64,000 nucleotides of DNA, from positions 59,881,452-59,945,451 of the forward strand of contig NC_063447.1 of the NCBI RefSeq assembly GCF_020379485.1, written 5' to 3'. This document shows, one piece after another, positions 12,016 through 24,307 of this stretch. This DNA is from Brassica napus. Taxonomy: Eukaryota; Streptophyta; Magnoliopsida; Brassicales; Brassicaceae. Position numbers and translations under genes: made by a program. Below the pieces are notes generated by a model. It did not search any database, was not told where the DNA came from, and saw only the letters and a program-made list of their open reading frames with translations. Numbering within the stretch: position 1 is the first letter of the stretch; each line of letters opens with the position of its first letter.

Positions 12016-13308
12016 ATATTTTATTTTGAAATAAATTTTATGGTATTAGTAAATAAAATATTTTCAAATATATGAAGATGAAAATATATTGAAAGAGAAT
12101 GATAATTTTTCGATCCATTTGATAGTTGTTAGCGACCGTAGTGTATTACTTTGTTTTGAAGTTGCTTAGGTCAAAGAGGAATAGCGTAAATAATTTTTAA
12201 TTTTCTGTATTTTGTGTTATATTATAAACATTCGTTATATTAAAATATCGCTATTTTAAATTTGGTAAGATTTAAAATGTACTATTTATATTATTTAAAT
12301 ATATTTAATCAAATATTAACAAAACGGAAAATATAGAAATTTCTGTAATATTTTAGAATGTGCTGCTTGGTGCTCTCTCTTTATTCAGGTGTTGAAGTGG
12401 TGCATTGTGAAGAAAGTATTATATTTTATAAGTATAAACATTTATCCTCTCATGTCTCTAAATAAATCAATTAGTATTTTAAATCAACCAAAGTATTTTA
12501 AATCAACCGACCTCTACTTATATAATGAAAGAAGATTTTCTAATTAAGTATATTTTAATTAAATAGGCAACCAAAATTTATAAACTTTAAAATGAAATTT
12601 TGAATAAATGTTAATTGTTAAATATAAAATGAAAGTAAAGTTTAGTTTGTTTCAAATAAGTTATGGTTGGAGATTCCAATTTCCAATTCTTGTTTTATTT
12701 TCTCTTGTGACACTGATAGTTGTATATTTTTTTATCAGGAGAATAAATCTGAAATGCTAAATTGTGGTTTTATATTTGTGTTGTTTGTTGTTGTTAATTT
12801 TTTGGATGTATATTTTTTGAGCAAACTTAAATCTGCGTAGTGGTTTCGTATACAGTGGAAACTCTATAAATTAATATTCAAAAAATTAACAAACACTATA
12901 AATTAATAATTTTTACGATCTCAAGTTGGACCGGTTCAAAATATAACACAAACCGATAAGATAATACATTTTTTAAAAAACTTATATGTAGATATATGGT
13001 TCCATTAAAATTATAAATTAATAACATGCTATTCATGCTAATCATTTTAAATTACCAATGATGTATTACTGACCGCCGGACTATTTTAGATAAACATTTG
13101 GCAAAAATAATTAGATGTTAAGTACTAAAAGATATTCTCTAAGATGTCAGTTGACTATGAAGAAACTATAGTTATTTTATATTGTATAGTTTTAATCTTG
13201 AAATGTATTAAGAAAGTATTTTAAACCGAGGGGAATATATATATATATTGAAGATTTTGAAAAAATACTATATACTTTTAGTAGGCAAAATTTATTATTT
13301 TCTGAACT

Positions 13309-15204
13309 TCAACTGTGATGTCTAAAGTTTTGCCCGAGTGATTGATTGAAAAAACAAATGCAAGTTTGTTCAGTTATAAAAACTGAAGAACAAATACATA
13401 TTGAGTATGAAGTTTTAGTAATATCTATGACAACAAATCCGCTGATTGTCATGGTTCGAAAGTTATACGGAACATTTTCTTGAAAATGTTGATTAAGCAT
13501 AAAATTAAATAAGCACCCTTATCGAAACCTTGCTAAAATGAGAAGAATGTCTTTAACAACATTTTGCAGAATATTTATACGTAAGCACCTTATACGAAGG
13601 AAAATGGTTGGTCTACTAAAATTAAGCAAGCACCCATATCTAAATTTTATTAAAATAAGAAGATTGTCTTTAACAACATTTTGCACAATATTTATACGTA
13701 CTGGCAGGACGTAGGGAAATATGGTTGCACTGAGCTCACCTTGGATGTCTGACAATTTTAAAAGTATAGTTGTGTAAATATAGCAGTTAGAATCGTAAGC
13801 AAGAGTTACATGTAGAGGATTAGAACAAAACCAGGTAGCTGTTGTGATATTTGCCAATGCCATAAGCTGGTCGTGGTTACAGAAGCGAATCTGCTCAGTT
13901 GGTATCGGTTTTAGACGAATCCGTTACCAAACCAAAAGAACATGAACGTTTTCATAGCTACAAAATATCCACCTTAAGGTCATTAAAAATAAAATGGAGA
14001 CTAATAAACATGAACATGAGGATCACTTGACGTTTCTCAAGTGGTGGGGCATTCGAGAGAAGTCATCTAAAATGGCTTGTGAAGACTAATAAAGATCTTC
14101 GGGTACAACACTGGGTAGTAGGTCATACTTTGATGTTGTTGGCTTATTCAGAGACTTCAACATTATCTACACGGAGAGCCTGCAATGAAGCCGTACATTC
14201 ATTCTGGAATGAAGAATAGAGTCACAACTTGCAAAAAGCTAGGAAGAGGTACTGATAAAGAAAAGCAGTAAAATTTAGATAACTCTAACCAATCTCGAAA
14301 ATTGGTAAGAAAAAGGTTAAAGCGCAATTAAAATCTTACCGAGTAAGAGAAAATTACGCCAATGAACATAATTCCAAAGATGTAGTATAATGACAACACA
14401 CAACTTTAATTTCCTGAGTTACCAAGCTGAAGCTGAGTTCTCTAATCAGACCCTACAAACAATGATTGCCAAAACTGAAAAAAAAAATTGATAGAAGAAA
14501 TAAACATAGATCATAGACAGAAATACTGGAGAAAGATTGTTGTACACCTTGTCACCAAAGATGAACACGCCCTGTGACTAATTGTCCATTCATCATCTAG
14601 CAGACAATTTAGATCTTGTTTAGTTTTTAACTTCTCATGAATGAAGTTAGCTCTAAAAGGGGAACATGTTCCAGGCTGAAACTAATAAAAGTTGTTCAGC
14701 TTAAGCAGTCAAACCCATACGCAAAAAGATTCTCAAAAATAAATAAATGTAGAAGAGATAACTATAGTTCATAGATACTTAGATAGGCAATCTTTCAGCC
14801 CTCAGAGAGGCTGTTTCTCCTTGTGGTTTCTTCATTGGACGATTGGCAGGGCGTCAAGGGCGTCAGACAATCGGAAATTGTTGTTGCTCCGTGCCACGTC
14901 AAAACCAGAAATGGAGAAAACAGAGCCTTAACTGAGAAGGTGTTGGTAAGTTTTGAGGCGGTTTGCATTGACCGATCGTTGAAAACAGAGCTATCACTGA
15001 GAAGACAGTGAATAGTTTTACAATTGGAGTCGTCAGTTTTGTATGAAGCTTCAGTAAGAGAAAGAGGTGGTTCTCCTTCATTACCTTTTTTAGTCACATA
15101 GAGCCTTTATTGAGTTTCTTGCCTCCTAGAACCTCAGTGGCCTGACATCCACAGTAACGAAGTTCAGCTTTCAAGTCAGCAAGAAGAATGTACGAATTCG
15201 CCAT
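13309..15204 (-). pseudogene. Decayed gene, weak resemblance to RPA1-like OB-fold (DUF223) proteins
   Basis: The minus strand has an ATG at 15204 opening a 36-codon frame, MANSYILLADLKAELRYC..., ending in NKGSM and a stop at about 15094. The start resembles the N-terminus (MATSYTLLADLK type) of the RPA1-like/DUF223 proteins that are very numerous in Brassica genomes. Further minus-strand fragments follow at 14795-15097, 13519-13863 and 13309-13500, in different frames. No continuous protein can be built and the later fragments do not show clear OB-fold motifs to my eye. Many genes of this family sit in or near Helitrons. The identification rests mainly on about 20 residues and is tentative. 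Confidence 0.3.
13511..13700 (-). repeat. Two 73-bp diverged direct repeats in a decayed coding region
   Basis: Units at 13511-13583 and 13628-13700 share phrases such as AAGCACCC, TGTCTTTAACAACATTTTGC and AATATTTATACGTA, with scattered substitutions. They encode related peptides on the minus strand (RINIVQNVVKDN and RINILQNVVKDI), so the duplication involved formerly coding sequence. Confidence 0.7.
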
Positions 15205-16394
15205 TGATAAAGCTCGCCGTTGGCAGAGTAAAGCTTATCTGAATGCGTTGGGGTAAGGAGATCTATCGCATTTTTTGACCAAATTTATATTAGTACGTTT
15301 TTTACCTTTGACTGTGAGGATGACATTTAATGCCTAAGAAAGTGATAGGAGTGGGGCGGACGTAAATGCTTAATTTAATACGACAGATGAATATGCAAAC
15401 GTCAGCCGTTACAGTGTCGTTGACGGAGATCCAAAGAGGCGCGCCGCTGCTGCAGCGAAAGGTGGAAGACTCATGAGGAAACCCTAAAACTTAATGGGTC
15501 TTGTTCAAATATTCGCAAGGCCCGTAGGAATATAAAAGAAAACAGAAAATGGGCCCATAAACACACGGATAGAAAACAGAACTTGCCGAATTTTTTTTTA
15601 AGAAGTCGCCACGTGGCAGAAAATGTCCTTCCTTCATTGATGATGTAGCTTCATAAGGAGAGACTAAAGTCTTCTTTATTATATAAGATATATTTAAAGT
15701 AAGTACAATTTAAGAATTGTTTTGGTTATAAATATGAGTCTGATCGTGTTGAAAAATCGAACCGAGATGGATTGTTTTGGATACTCTAAACGTCAAGCCG
15801 TAAATATAGTTGTAGCTAACCATGAACGTGTTACCTTGTATCGAAAAAGAGTCCCAATAGATAAAACCATGAGATTGATTACAAACTATCGTAAATAAGG
15901 TTTTATCAAAAATCTTATAAAGCAAAAAAAAAAACTAAATATCTTATATGAGCGATCGATGTGACCTACTATTGTAGTAGCTTAGCAGCAGGCCACGACT
16001 ATTATATAAAAAAAATTGAATATTAATATATATTGGTTAAAATGGTGCTACCTCTATGTAAGGCTATAGAGACCGATAGCTAAAGACTGATTGGTGGGGC
16101 AAGTCGGAAATGGAATTATAAGTTAGACTAATGTAAACAATGTATGCAAGTTGCTCACTTACATTACAAGTGCATGCATGCCTTTCAATATTGACACACC
16201 GGCCTACACATATAAATTTGTTATATACGGCTGTATAAACAACATATTTTTCTTACATATGTTGAGAGACTACATTATTTCTTTGATATATGACGAATCT
16301 AATACGGTGAATACAAATCTCCATGTATATGGCGTTTAAGCATCGCGTAAACATATATAGTTGCCGCATATAAGTATTTCTTTATCACAAAGAG

Positions 16395-16433
16395 GTCAAA
16401 TTCAAAAAAAAAAAAAAAAAAAAGTCAAATTCA
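16395..16433 (+). repeat. Pure poly(A) insertion between 9-bp direct repeats
   Basis: GTCAAATTC occurs at 16395-16403 and 16425-16433, separated by 21 adenines only. It looks like a target-primed insertion that kept nothing but the poly(A) tail. Confidence 0.6.
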
Positions 16434-16800
16434 TAACTGTATGTTGTCTTAGTATATATGATTAGTGTTTCCTTCTAAAAATTCTTGTCAAAAAACGTTT
16501 TTGTTAGGATCTTAATCGAGTCCGATGATGAAATACTTCTCGAGTCACATGATGACAATGAGGTTATGTTATGAGAGACTTGCTAAACCATTAGTACTTA
16601 CAGTATTATGTATCTTGTTTAAAAATTGACACAAACTAAAACTCTTTAAGAACTTCTTTTGTACTCATGAATATGAGTATGTTATCTCTTTCTAAATTGC
16701 AATTTGTGAAAGCTACAACGAGTGACTGAATGTCTAAACATTCAAACCAAACGCAACATTCCACGTTTTCAGCAAACCGTTTTGTGTGTTTAAAAGCTTA

Positions 16801-17955
16801 TTACAGCATTTGAGCAGCTATGTTTAGCTTCTCAGCTAGACTCAACTGTGTCCTTGTTATGCTTGATAGTTGGTAGGTACATCAGAAGCAACTGGTCCTA
16901 TAAATCAATAATGAGACAACATCTAGATACTGTATGAAGCATGCAGAAACTGATGACGAGGACTACACATGTATGAAATTACTTACTAATAAATTACGAT
17001 ACAGAATTTAGAATACTCACATCCAACTCTCTCAGCCTCAACCATACGGAGATCAACATGAAACTCTTGAAACTGTGCAGCGAGTTGTTGTTAGGAGTGA
17101 ACCCAATCACTCCTTTGATACCTTAGAACACAAGTTTACTTTGATGTCAATTAAAGCCCCTCCTCAAAGCTAAGAGAGTTTGTGAAGAACAAACTAATAA
17201 ACACAACACAAGCTAGTTTCTTTTGGCAAATCCAGTCTGCCTTTTTTTTTTCTTTTTGGCTTTTCTTATATAGAATCAAATGGAACGTAAGTTCCCAACA
17301 AAACAGGAAGCATAAAGATAATGGAAGAGAACATGTTTTGCTTGGATCCTATAATCTAGGAGCAGACTAGTCTATGAATTGTCTAATTAAATAATTGAAA
17401 TAAAAAGAGGAAATAGAGATAGGATTCTGACGATAGACTTGAGGACTTAGTTTCATTCTTGTTGACTTCCAATTCATCATCACTTTGTCTCTTATCAGTT
17501 GTCCAAGTGAAAGGTTTGAAGAGATGAAAGTTTTTATGGTACCGCCATTACACCAGCACCAGTAGAATACCTGCAGCTGATCAATAAAGGTTTGTTCTAT
17601 CAGCTATTACAAAGCGAGGACTAATTATAACCAAGATCCATTCTGATCATAGTCTTATTCGTTTGCAACCTGCGATTAAATGTTGTTGGCAAGTGGCAGG
17701 TCAAATAAATTCTAAATTTAGTGATATGAAAGAAAGAAAGACTTGTGACCAGTCACAATGACATGCATACGAACATGGCCCATTTGAAGAGAAGCAAAAC
17801 TCATAATTAGGAGTGAAATTGAGAGGAACCTGATCGGAAGATTCATTGTGAGGAATGGCGTATGAATTGCTGATATCGACGGTTCCATAGGTAAGATAGA
17901 TCCGAGGAGAGTACCGATAGTTCAAACCAGCAACTGAAGACCATCCAATCAAACA
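16801..17955 (-). pseudogene. eIF3 subunit f (Mov34/MPN family) pseudogene
   Basis: Minus-strand fragments appear in the order of the eIF3f protein. IGTLLGSILP, one reading frame away from GTVDISNSYAIPHNESSDQV, lies at about 17830-17925. YSTGAGV is followed directly by GTIKTFISSNLSLG near 17505-17570. LAAQFQEFHVDLRMVEAERVG is near 17023-17085, and DQLLLMYLPTIK with SLAEKLNIAAQML plus TAA ends at 16801-16803. eIF3f is a translation-initiation factor subunit with an MPN domain. Here at least two frame changes (between ILP and GTVD, and before SLAEKL), stops, and loss of the stretch between YSTGAGV and GTIKTF show it is dead. Its place between the BAHD gene and HSPRO2 matches At2g39990 in Arabidopsis, so this is a relic of the collinear ancestral gene rather than a retrocopy; intron-like gaps support that. 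Confidence 0.85.
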
Positions 17956-18319
17956 GGCATTTGGGCGAATGAATAAAAAATGTGGTATTTAAAATATATG
18001 ACGTATACTGATTTAGATTTTAGATTTCTAATAATTTGTTTCTTTTAACAGTTTTCATTAGGTTTCTTCGATTCTTCAATTTTTTTTTAAAAAAAACTGT
18101 TAAAGAAAATGGACAATAATAATAGAGGGATTAATAACAAAATCTACTAAAGAAAATGCCACAAAAGAGAGATGTTTTGATCGTTGGAGACATTATTATT
18201 CAGCCGCTGGGATAATTTGATTTGTTTTAGGAAAAGGAAGATGACAATATGGTACCATAATCATATATATACCACGGTTGTGATTTTATTACCGTGAACT
18301 CTTTTAATCTAGCTATCTA

Positions 18320-18420
18320 TCTATATTATTAAAAGGAAAGTATAAATATGAAATGCCCCTAAATTTTCCAAAGTTATTTACGGTTCAATGCCACTAATAT
18401 AATTAATGAACATATTTTTT
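18320..18420 (+). mobile_element. Probable Helitron 5' end, truncated
   Basis: After a host A, the sequence TCTATATTATTAAAAGGAAA followed by GTATAAATATGAAATGCCCC has the typical 5' signature of plant AtREP-type Helitrons. No 3' hairpin with CTAG is visible before the LINE remnant that begins near 18732, so the element seems truncated. Confidence 0.45.
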
Positions 18421-18731
18421 ATTTTCCTTTGTCTTTTACAAATTAATAAATGTATGTCTAAATTTATTTTAAACTAACAAAAAATAGATATAATTATTAT
18501 TAAACTGAAAAATCGTTGGACATTAAACACTTACATATACGAGTTACCTTAAATAACTATAGTTATCATAAAAGGTAGATTCTCAGTGAACATGAATCAT
18601 ATATTTTTCTGCACGTTTCTAAAAGCATCGAACATGAATGATATTATATTGTCTTTTCATATGTCAATAATTTCAAATTTCACAACGTTATCATATTAGA
18701 ATATGATAAATTAATATATTTGGATAAACCT

Positions 18732-20145
18732 AATTTTTTTTTTAAAACACTATTACTGAATTGATGAAAGTGATTACAGAGCTAGTTTCAATGGAAAACA
18801 GAGGAACATCAACAATCTAATCTTAAACAAAAAGATGGCTAAGCCAAGATGGAAAACCGACAGCAATATAAGATTGAAAAAGTTCCTCCTTAATCACACT
18901 TCTAGCTATAAGCTTTGCACCAATAATGTGTTGATGAGAGTGAAAATGAACTTTCCAATCAACAATATGTTGCAGCCAAGCTAACAAATGGGAGGAGTAG
19001 AACTTGAGCGAAGGCCATGCTGATGGTTTGGAAACTGCACCAATAAGATCATGGTCATCACTAGCAAATATGATAGCATTAAAATGGAGATTCTTCATAC
19101 TCTCTAAAGCCCAGCTCCAACTTTCAAAAGATGCTTCAATTTTACTATTGATTCCAACAAAAAATCTCCTACCATTCATAACAACTTTTCCATCGCTATT
19201 TCGGAGAATCCAGGAGGCTCCACTCTGAAGCTTATCTTTGTCCCAAGCAGAGGCTATATCACATTTTAGCCAAGGTTTTGGTGGAGGTTTACAACCAAAA
19301 GTAATTCTTTTTTCCTTGCAAGATCAATGGCTTTTGCTTGAAGATCAGCATCCTTGATGAAGAACCAATGTTCCACTTCCTCAAAAATAGCCTTAATAAA
19401 CGTGGATCCTAGAGAAATTTTTCCCTCAAAGAGAAAAGAATTTCGGTTCTTCCAGATATACCAAATGATCCAAGGGCCACCTCTTCTAATGTGTTCAGGA
19501 ATGAGGAGATTGTTCCTTGTCTTTAAAACATAGAAGATGTTGGAGTAGACTGAGGAAGATTCAAATCCATTTGGAGGATGCGGGAAACAACTATTTGCCC
19601 AAGTTTGCCTCGCAATGGTGCAAGTGAATAGGACATGATTTAAGGATTCACCCTCCAAACCACAGATTTGGCATCTAGTATCAATTTTCATACCTCGATC
19701 CGTGAGATTGTCCGCAACTGGCAAAGCTCCACTGATAACTTTCCAAAGAAAGATCTTAATTTTTGGAGCAGTATTGAGAGACCAGATACAATCCTTAATA
19801 CCATTCAAAGGTGGTAACATACTTCCTGTTACCAAAGCATTTTTATTGGCTTCTTTTTTCGGCAAGCCAGTAACCAGATCTTACCGCATACTTTTCAGAA
19901 CGTGTGTGGTTCCAAATGAAGAAATCCGGTGATGAGATAACAGGCTTGATTTTGAGGATGATCTCTATGTCTTGAGGGTAAAAGAGATCATTCAGCAAGC
20001 TGAGGTTCCAGTGATGAGAGTTATCCAGAAGAAGATCACTTACTCGAAGATTTAAATTAATTATAATATTCTTCATAAGCGGGATACGCATCTTATCACC
20101 ATCCATTAACCAAGGGGAAGACCAGACTGAAAGAGATTTGCCAAG
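18732..20145 (-). pseudogene. LINE remnant: reverse-transcriptase zinc finger and RNase H regions
   Basis: Three minus-strand frames (about 19843-20130, 19266-19865 and 18823-19250) together give the C-terminal part of a plant LINE ORF2. The middle part has the zf-RVT motif (PKIKIFLWKVISGALP, then CQICGLEGESLNHVLFTC). The last part is an RNase-H-like domain with SWILRNSDGKVV and a closing SYIAVGFPSWLSHLFV. Two frame shifts separate them and the upstream end is cut at about 20145. A T10 run at 18732-18741 on the plus strand is the poly(A) tail. It belongs to the same lineage as the LINE at 26734-29942. I did not find a convincing TSD. Confidence 0.85.
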
Positions 20146-20149
20146 TTAA

Positions 20150-21750
20150 TCAGTCATTTGAAAAGCTCTTTATATTAGTATGATTTCTGTTGATTTTTCT
20201 GTAGAATCAAAAGTCAGATTCTTCTTCTAAAATATCCAAACCAAAACTTAACCCGACGTCTTTACTGAATTCAAATTAGGTGGCACACCTGAGGTTAGGC
20301 TGGTTGGTAGCTGATTTTTTTCCCATATAATTTTTGACTATATTTACTTGATTGTTCTTTTCATTTACCATGAGATCAATGCTGATGAAAACAATGTCAA
20401 TTTTTTTATTAGCTACCTCAAGAATAAGCTAATTAAAAAATTCATGAAGGAGTTGGTTAGTGTCATTTCGTAAAATGATCAACACCTTACCGAAGTTTTC
20501 AATATTGGTGGTATCAATCTTCGATACCTTGGATGTGTAAGTGACACGTCTCTTTATCATTTTGTTTATCCATCTCCTTGATTTGTCATACATGACAAAG
20601 ATGCTTATTTGTGTAAGGATTGTTCTTTTCTTTGGGAGATTTGTCTCAATGAAATTGCAGTCAGATGAGCAAAACATCTTTTCAAAGTAAATGTTGAATA
20701 TTGTAGAAGCATATCACAATAAACATGTCTCTGTGGATAAGTTTCTAGTATAGTTTTCATTTCATGCAAAGAGTGTATAATGTGTATCAAGATTTGTAAT
20801 AATTGCTGGTTTTTTCTCTCTTTCTTACATGGTTATACATGGCTATCTAAGAGATGCAAAGAATCAATATATACGAGCAGATTGCTAAGTTAATCAGTCA
20901 ATTGTAGTTAACAATTGAATAATACATTTTCTCGTTAAACTTTGTAGTTTGTACTAGCTTAGTACAATTGCTTTCTGTTTAACAAGTAAAAAAAAATAAA
21001 AAAAATTTGTTTGCAAATAGATAACAACAAAGTTAATAGTAAACTCTTGAAATCAACGGGACCAATGTTTGGAATCAATAAAAAGAGCTATTGGTCAAAA
21101 GAAATCATTATATCCTTTTTTAAGTCCTCCCATTTTGATCTCTTCATGTTAAATCACAAAAACATAAGCAATTGAACATATAATTCCAATCTTATGGGTT
21201 AAATATTTGGGAAATGACCACATTCATACAAAATAGACATTAAACCTGTTTTTTAGTTTCTACCACATGACTTATACTTGAACCTACAATCAGAGCTATT
21301 TCCACATTCTTCTTCCTTCTATTCGATGAGTATAACACATCTTATCGGTCTGGCAAAAATCAAAAGATGTGAACTTAGACATATTAAATTTTGGGGGAGT
21401 CTTATACCTCTTTTGTTAAAAATAATCCTAGAATACAGTTCAACCAATGAAGAGTAAGCATTTGCAACCTTCCAATACTTACTCCTCTTTAATATGTACA
21501 CAACCCTTTGACAACACTTTAGTCAGCATAGATTAGCCAATTGACCACTGAATTTCTGTATTAAGAGTATCATATTTCTCAAATGTGGATTTGGTAATAA
21601 GAAAACCATAGATCATATAAAAAAAAATTGTATTCAAATATATGAATCGTCAAATGTTTCAAAACTTTAGCAAACTTACATCTAATCACCAATTTATATA
21701 AAATAAATCAAACAGCAGTATTTAAAAAATTGTCTTGTTCCCTCGTCCCT
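20150..21750. other. Intergenic stretch, no gene recognised
   Basis: AT-rich sequence with short minus-strand open frames (20429-20790, 21319-21501) that show no family motif. It may contain old transposon sequence. Nothing is assigned. Confidence 0.4.
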
Positions 21751-21751
21751 T

Positions 21752-23020
21752 TCATCCCAAGTTACCCCAGAACTCCCCTAAAAACGTCTTTGCCGCGTCA
21801 AGACTCGGATAGTAAGTAGGCTCCATAAATATCTGACTCAGCGAGTCACACGACACCTGACTGCTTCCCATCATCACCGCAACTAACTGCTTATACGCGA
21901 AGAAGAAACTCTTCGCCGCACCTTCCACAGCCTGCATCCCTTGAAGCAGATGAATCTTATCGCACTCTCCTTTCTTCCTCGCGTACATCCTCATCGCCGC
22001 CTCTTGCAGCCTCGGTCCTCCCGTGGGATCAACCTCGACCTCTAGAATCTTCGGTATCCTCTGCCTCAGATCCTTCGACATCTTCGTCATCTCCACTAGT
22101 CCTCTCGACCTGAAGCAAAACGCGTCGTTTTTACCGGTCGATTTGATTTGTAACTGCTTCTTCAGTTTCAAAAAATCCTCCGGGTCCATTAGTATGTGTA
22201 GATCTTCGATCTCCGTCATCAGCCTCCAGATCCTCTCCAGCAAGTAAACGTCGCTGGACGCTTTACCAAATCTCTCTTCATTGATATTCTCGTCGATTCT
22301 GTTCAGGAGGCTTAGAGATGCGTGGATCCACGACTCGAGGATCTGGTGGAGGACGTAGAGCGTCTGATTCTCGTCGTTATCCACGTGATCCGCGTAAGGA
22401 TTGTCCTTGAGTCTGTAAAGACCGTTCGGTTTGCAAACGGCGTCGTATCGGAGATTCGGTTTGTTAGAGACGTTCTGTTCTCCGAGTCCGAGCGTGTACT
22501 TGCACCGACGCATCTCGTTATCGATCGTGCACAAAAACTTCTTCCCTAGGGACTCCGTTTTTCGCCACGTGGCTAGCTGTGGTAGCAGGCTGAGAGAGCT
22601 TCGTCCGTCGCTGACCGGAGCTGATTGATCGTCCTCTTCTTCGCAGATCGATGCTATGAGCTGGATCTGACTCGTGACGAGAGAATCTAACCGCCGGTTC
22701 CACTCGCGGTGGTTGATGTACGGTCTCGCGTCGGAGCAAACGGATAAAACCAATCTGAAACTGATCTCCAGAGCTTGGAGAGACGGTTTGAGGATAGGCT
22801 CGTTTGACCAGCGGGGGAAGTCACGTGATGACCAGAGGTTTTTAAGCTCGGGGAGACGGAGGTAAAGCTCGTAGGCGGAGCAAGCTGCTGGAGCGGAGCA
22901 TGAGATGGGAGACGAGACGGCGACGACTTTGAACGGCGAAGGGATAGTGACGTGGAGCTTTGAAGAAAGCTTAGGTGATTCTGATGACATCATCTTACTC
23001 TTCCAATCTGTATCAACCAT
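21752..23020 (-). CDS. HSPRO2: HSPRO/Hs1pro-1-like nematode-resistance protein
   Basis: A single uninterrupted minus-strand exon encodes 422 residues starting MVDTDWKSKMMSSESPKLS and ending AAKTFLGEFWGNLG. The protein has the full layout of the plant Hs1pro-1 family: an N-terminal domain with SAYELYLRLPELKNLWSSRD and INHREWNRRLDSL, a middle part with MRRCKYTLGLGEQNVSNKPN, and a C-terminal domain with LMDPEDFLKLKKQLQIKSTG and FMEPTYYPSLDAAK. Arabidopsis HSPRO1 and HSPRO2 bind the SNF1-related kinase complex subunit AKIN-beta-gamma and act in basal resistance and stress or sugar signalling; the founding sugar-beet gene was linked to nematode resistance. Length matches the family and the start follows a CT-rich leader with a TATA box. 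Neighbouring genes favour HSPRO2 (At2g40000) over HSPRO1. It looks functional. Confidence 0.95.
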   Translation of the reverse strand: MVDTDWKSKMMSSESPKLSSKLHVTIPSPFKVVAVSSPISCSAPAACSAYELYLRLPELKNLWSSRDFPRWSNEPILKPSLQALEISFRLVLSVCSDARPYINHREWNRRLDSLVTSQIQLIASICEEEDDQSAPVSDGRSSLSLLPQLATWRKTESLGKKFLCTIDNEMRRCKYTLGLGEQNVSNKPNLRYDAVCKPNGLYRLKDNPYADHVDNDENQTLYVLHQILESWIHASLSLLNRIDENINEERFGKASSDVYLLERIWRLMTEIEDLHILMDPEDFLKLKKQLQIKSTGKNDAFCFRSRGLVEMTKMSKDLRQRIPKILEVEVDPTGGPRLQEAAMRMYARKKGECDKIHLLQGMQAVEGAAKSFFFAYKQLVAVMMGSSQVSCDSLSQIFMEPTYYPSLDAAKTFLGEFWGNLG

Positions 23021-23096
23021 TTTTTTTTTATCTCTCTGCTTTTTTTTTCTATTTGAAACTTTTGTTTTGATAAGTAGAGAAGGTATACGAGGGAAG

Positions 23097-23104
23097 TTTA
23101 TATA
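23097..23104 (-). promoter_or_regulatory. Probable TATA box of HSPRO2
   Basis: TATATAAA on the minus strand, about 77 bp upstream of the ATG at 23020, followed by a CT-rich leader. Position and sequence fit a plant core promoter. Confidence 0.6.
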
Positions 23105-23911
23105 GAGAGAAATGGATAGGGAAGGGGAAAGTCAACGTAGAGACCGCGTCTCCTTTTGTTTTTCTATTTAATTAATTGAATATTTTAATCTTTTTTCAGA
23201 CAAGTCGTGGGACTGTGTGTAGATTAATTTCAGGATAATCTTTTTTTTTCTTATTTTGGGGTTTAAAGGATGGGATATACTTTAATCTCTCCTATATTTA
23301 TGATAAGATAATGGGCATGATAATCGTTTTATTGCTTTTGTATTGTTTCTTGTTATAGTTTAATAAATGCCTAATTAAGAGATTCTACGTTTCATTTATA
23401 CAAAGCAAAACATTTTTAATTATTCTCGTAATAAATTATCTTCTAAACAAACATTTTTTTACGTTAGTATTTCTTCCGTTTAAAAGAATGATATGGAATT
23501 TCTGCAGTTACCTGATTTTGAAAGTCAATAATGCGTTATGGGTTGTCAGTTATGAGCAGATCCTAGTATTAAAGTTATGTTTTTTTAACTGTTTCCGTAT
23601 AAAACAACATTTGTAGGGTTGTAATAAGATTTGTTAATTAGAGTTATGAATCTACGACTACAATTTCAACCAATCAGGCACATGTTTTGAATATTATACT
23701 ATTTAACACTCTATGTCATGTGATGACATTTAACACGTTCATTGAATCGAACATAATCGCGTGTGTTCTAAAAACATTAAGGATTTTTTTTTTTTTGAAA
23801 ATGGGTATACGGTTGATTGAAACTTGAACATCAAATCAAACATGTTTCTTTAGAAAGAGTTTAAGACAATTTATTATTCTTTTTAACAAAAAGTTTAAAT
23901 ACTATTTATAA

Positions 23912-23964
23912 GTTAAAAGATCAATAAGAAAATCTTCAAAAAAAAAAAAGGGTTAAAAGATCAA
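23912..23964 (+). repeat. Micro-retroinsertion between 13-bp direct repeats
   Basis: GTTAAAAGATCAA occurs at 23912-23924 and 23952-23964. The 27-nt insert reads TAAGAAAATCTTC, a run of A, then GGG. The surrounding 23110-24290 is otherwise AT-rich intergenic DNA without a recognised gene. Confidence 0.5.
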
Positions 23965-24307
23965 ATTTATTAATTGTATTATATTTGTAACTTGTAAGTG
24001 AGAATTTAAAGACAGATATATACTAAAGATCAAAGTTGTTGTAAAAATAATATAATAAAAAGAGTGTAGTCCACCAGTTTTTTTTGTAGTAAGCTTTTGC
24101 TTGTTTAACAAATTGATTCGAGCTTGTAATTTACGCTGTAATGCCGGTCTCCGGATTATCAATAAAATCGTAATTTTTTTTATTTTTTTTAAATGTATCC
24201 TATACTAATATTTTATTGTTTCCCGGTTTTCCTGCTCTAATATCGGAAAATTATTTTTTCTTAAAACTTAGAGAAATTTTATAATCATTAACCTGCTATC
24301 TAGAAAA

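Noticed and set aside
15905..15955. A-run flanked by ATCTTATA words as a micro-insertion
   Set aside because: Only 8 bp repeat in AT-rich DNA and the A-run does not abut the repeat; too weak.
18070..18110. Poly(T)/poly(A) tract after the eIF3f relic
   Set aside because: No flanking duplication; it looks like simple low-complexity sequence.
22023..23105. Open frames overlapping HSPRO2 on both strands
   Set aside because: Shadows of a conserved 422-residue frame; none has a family motif.
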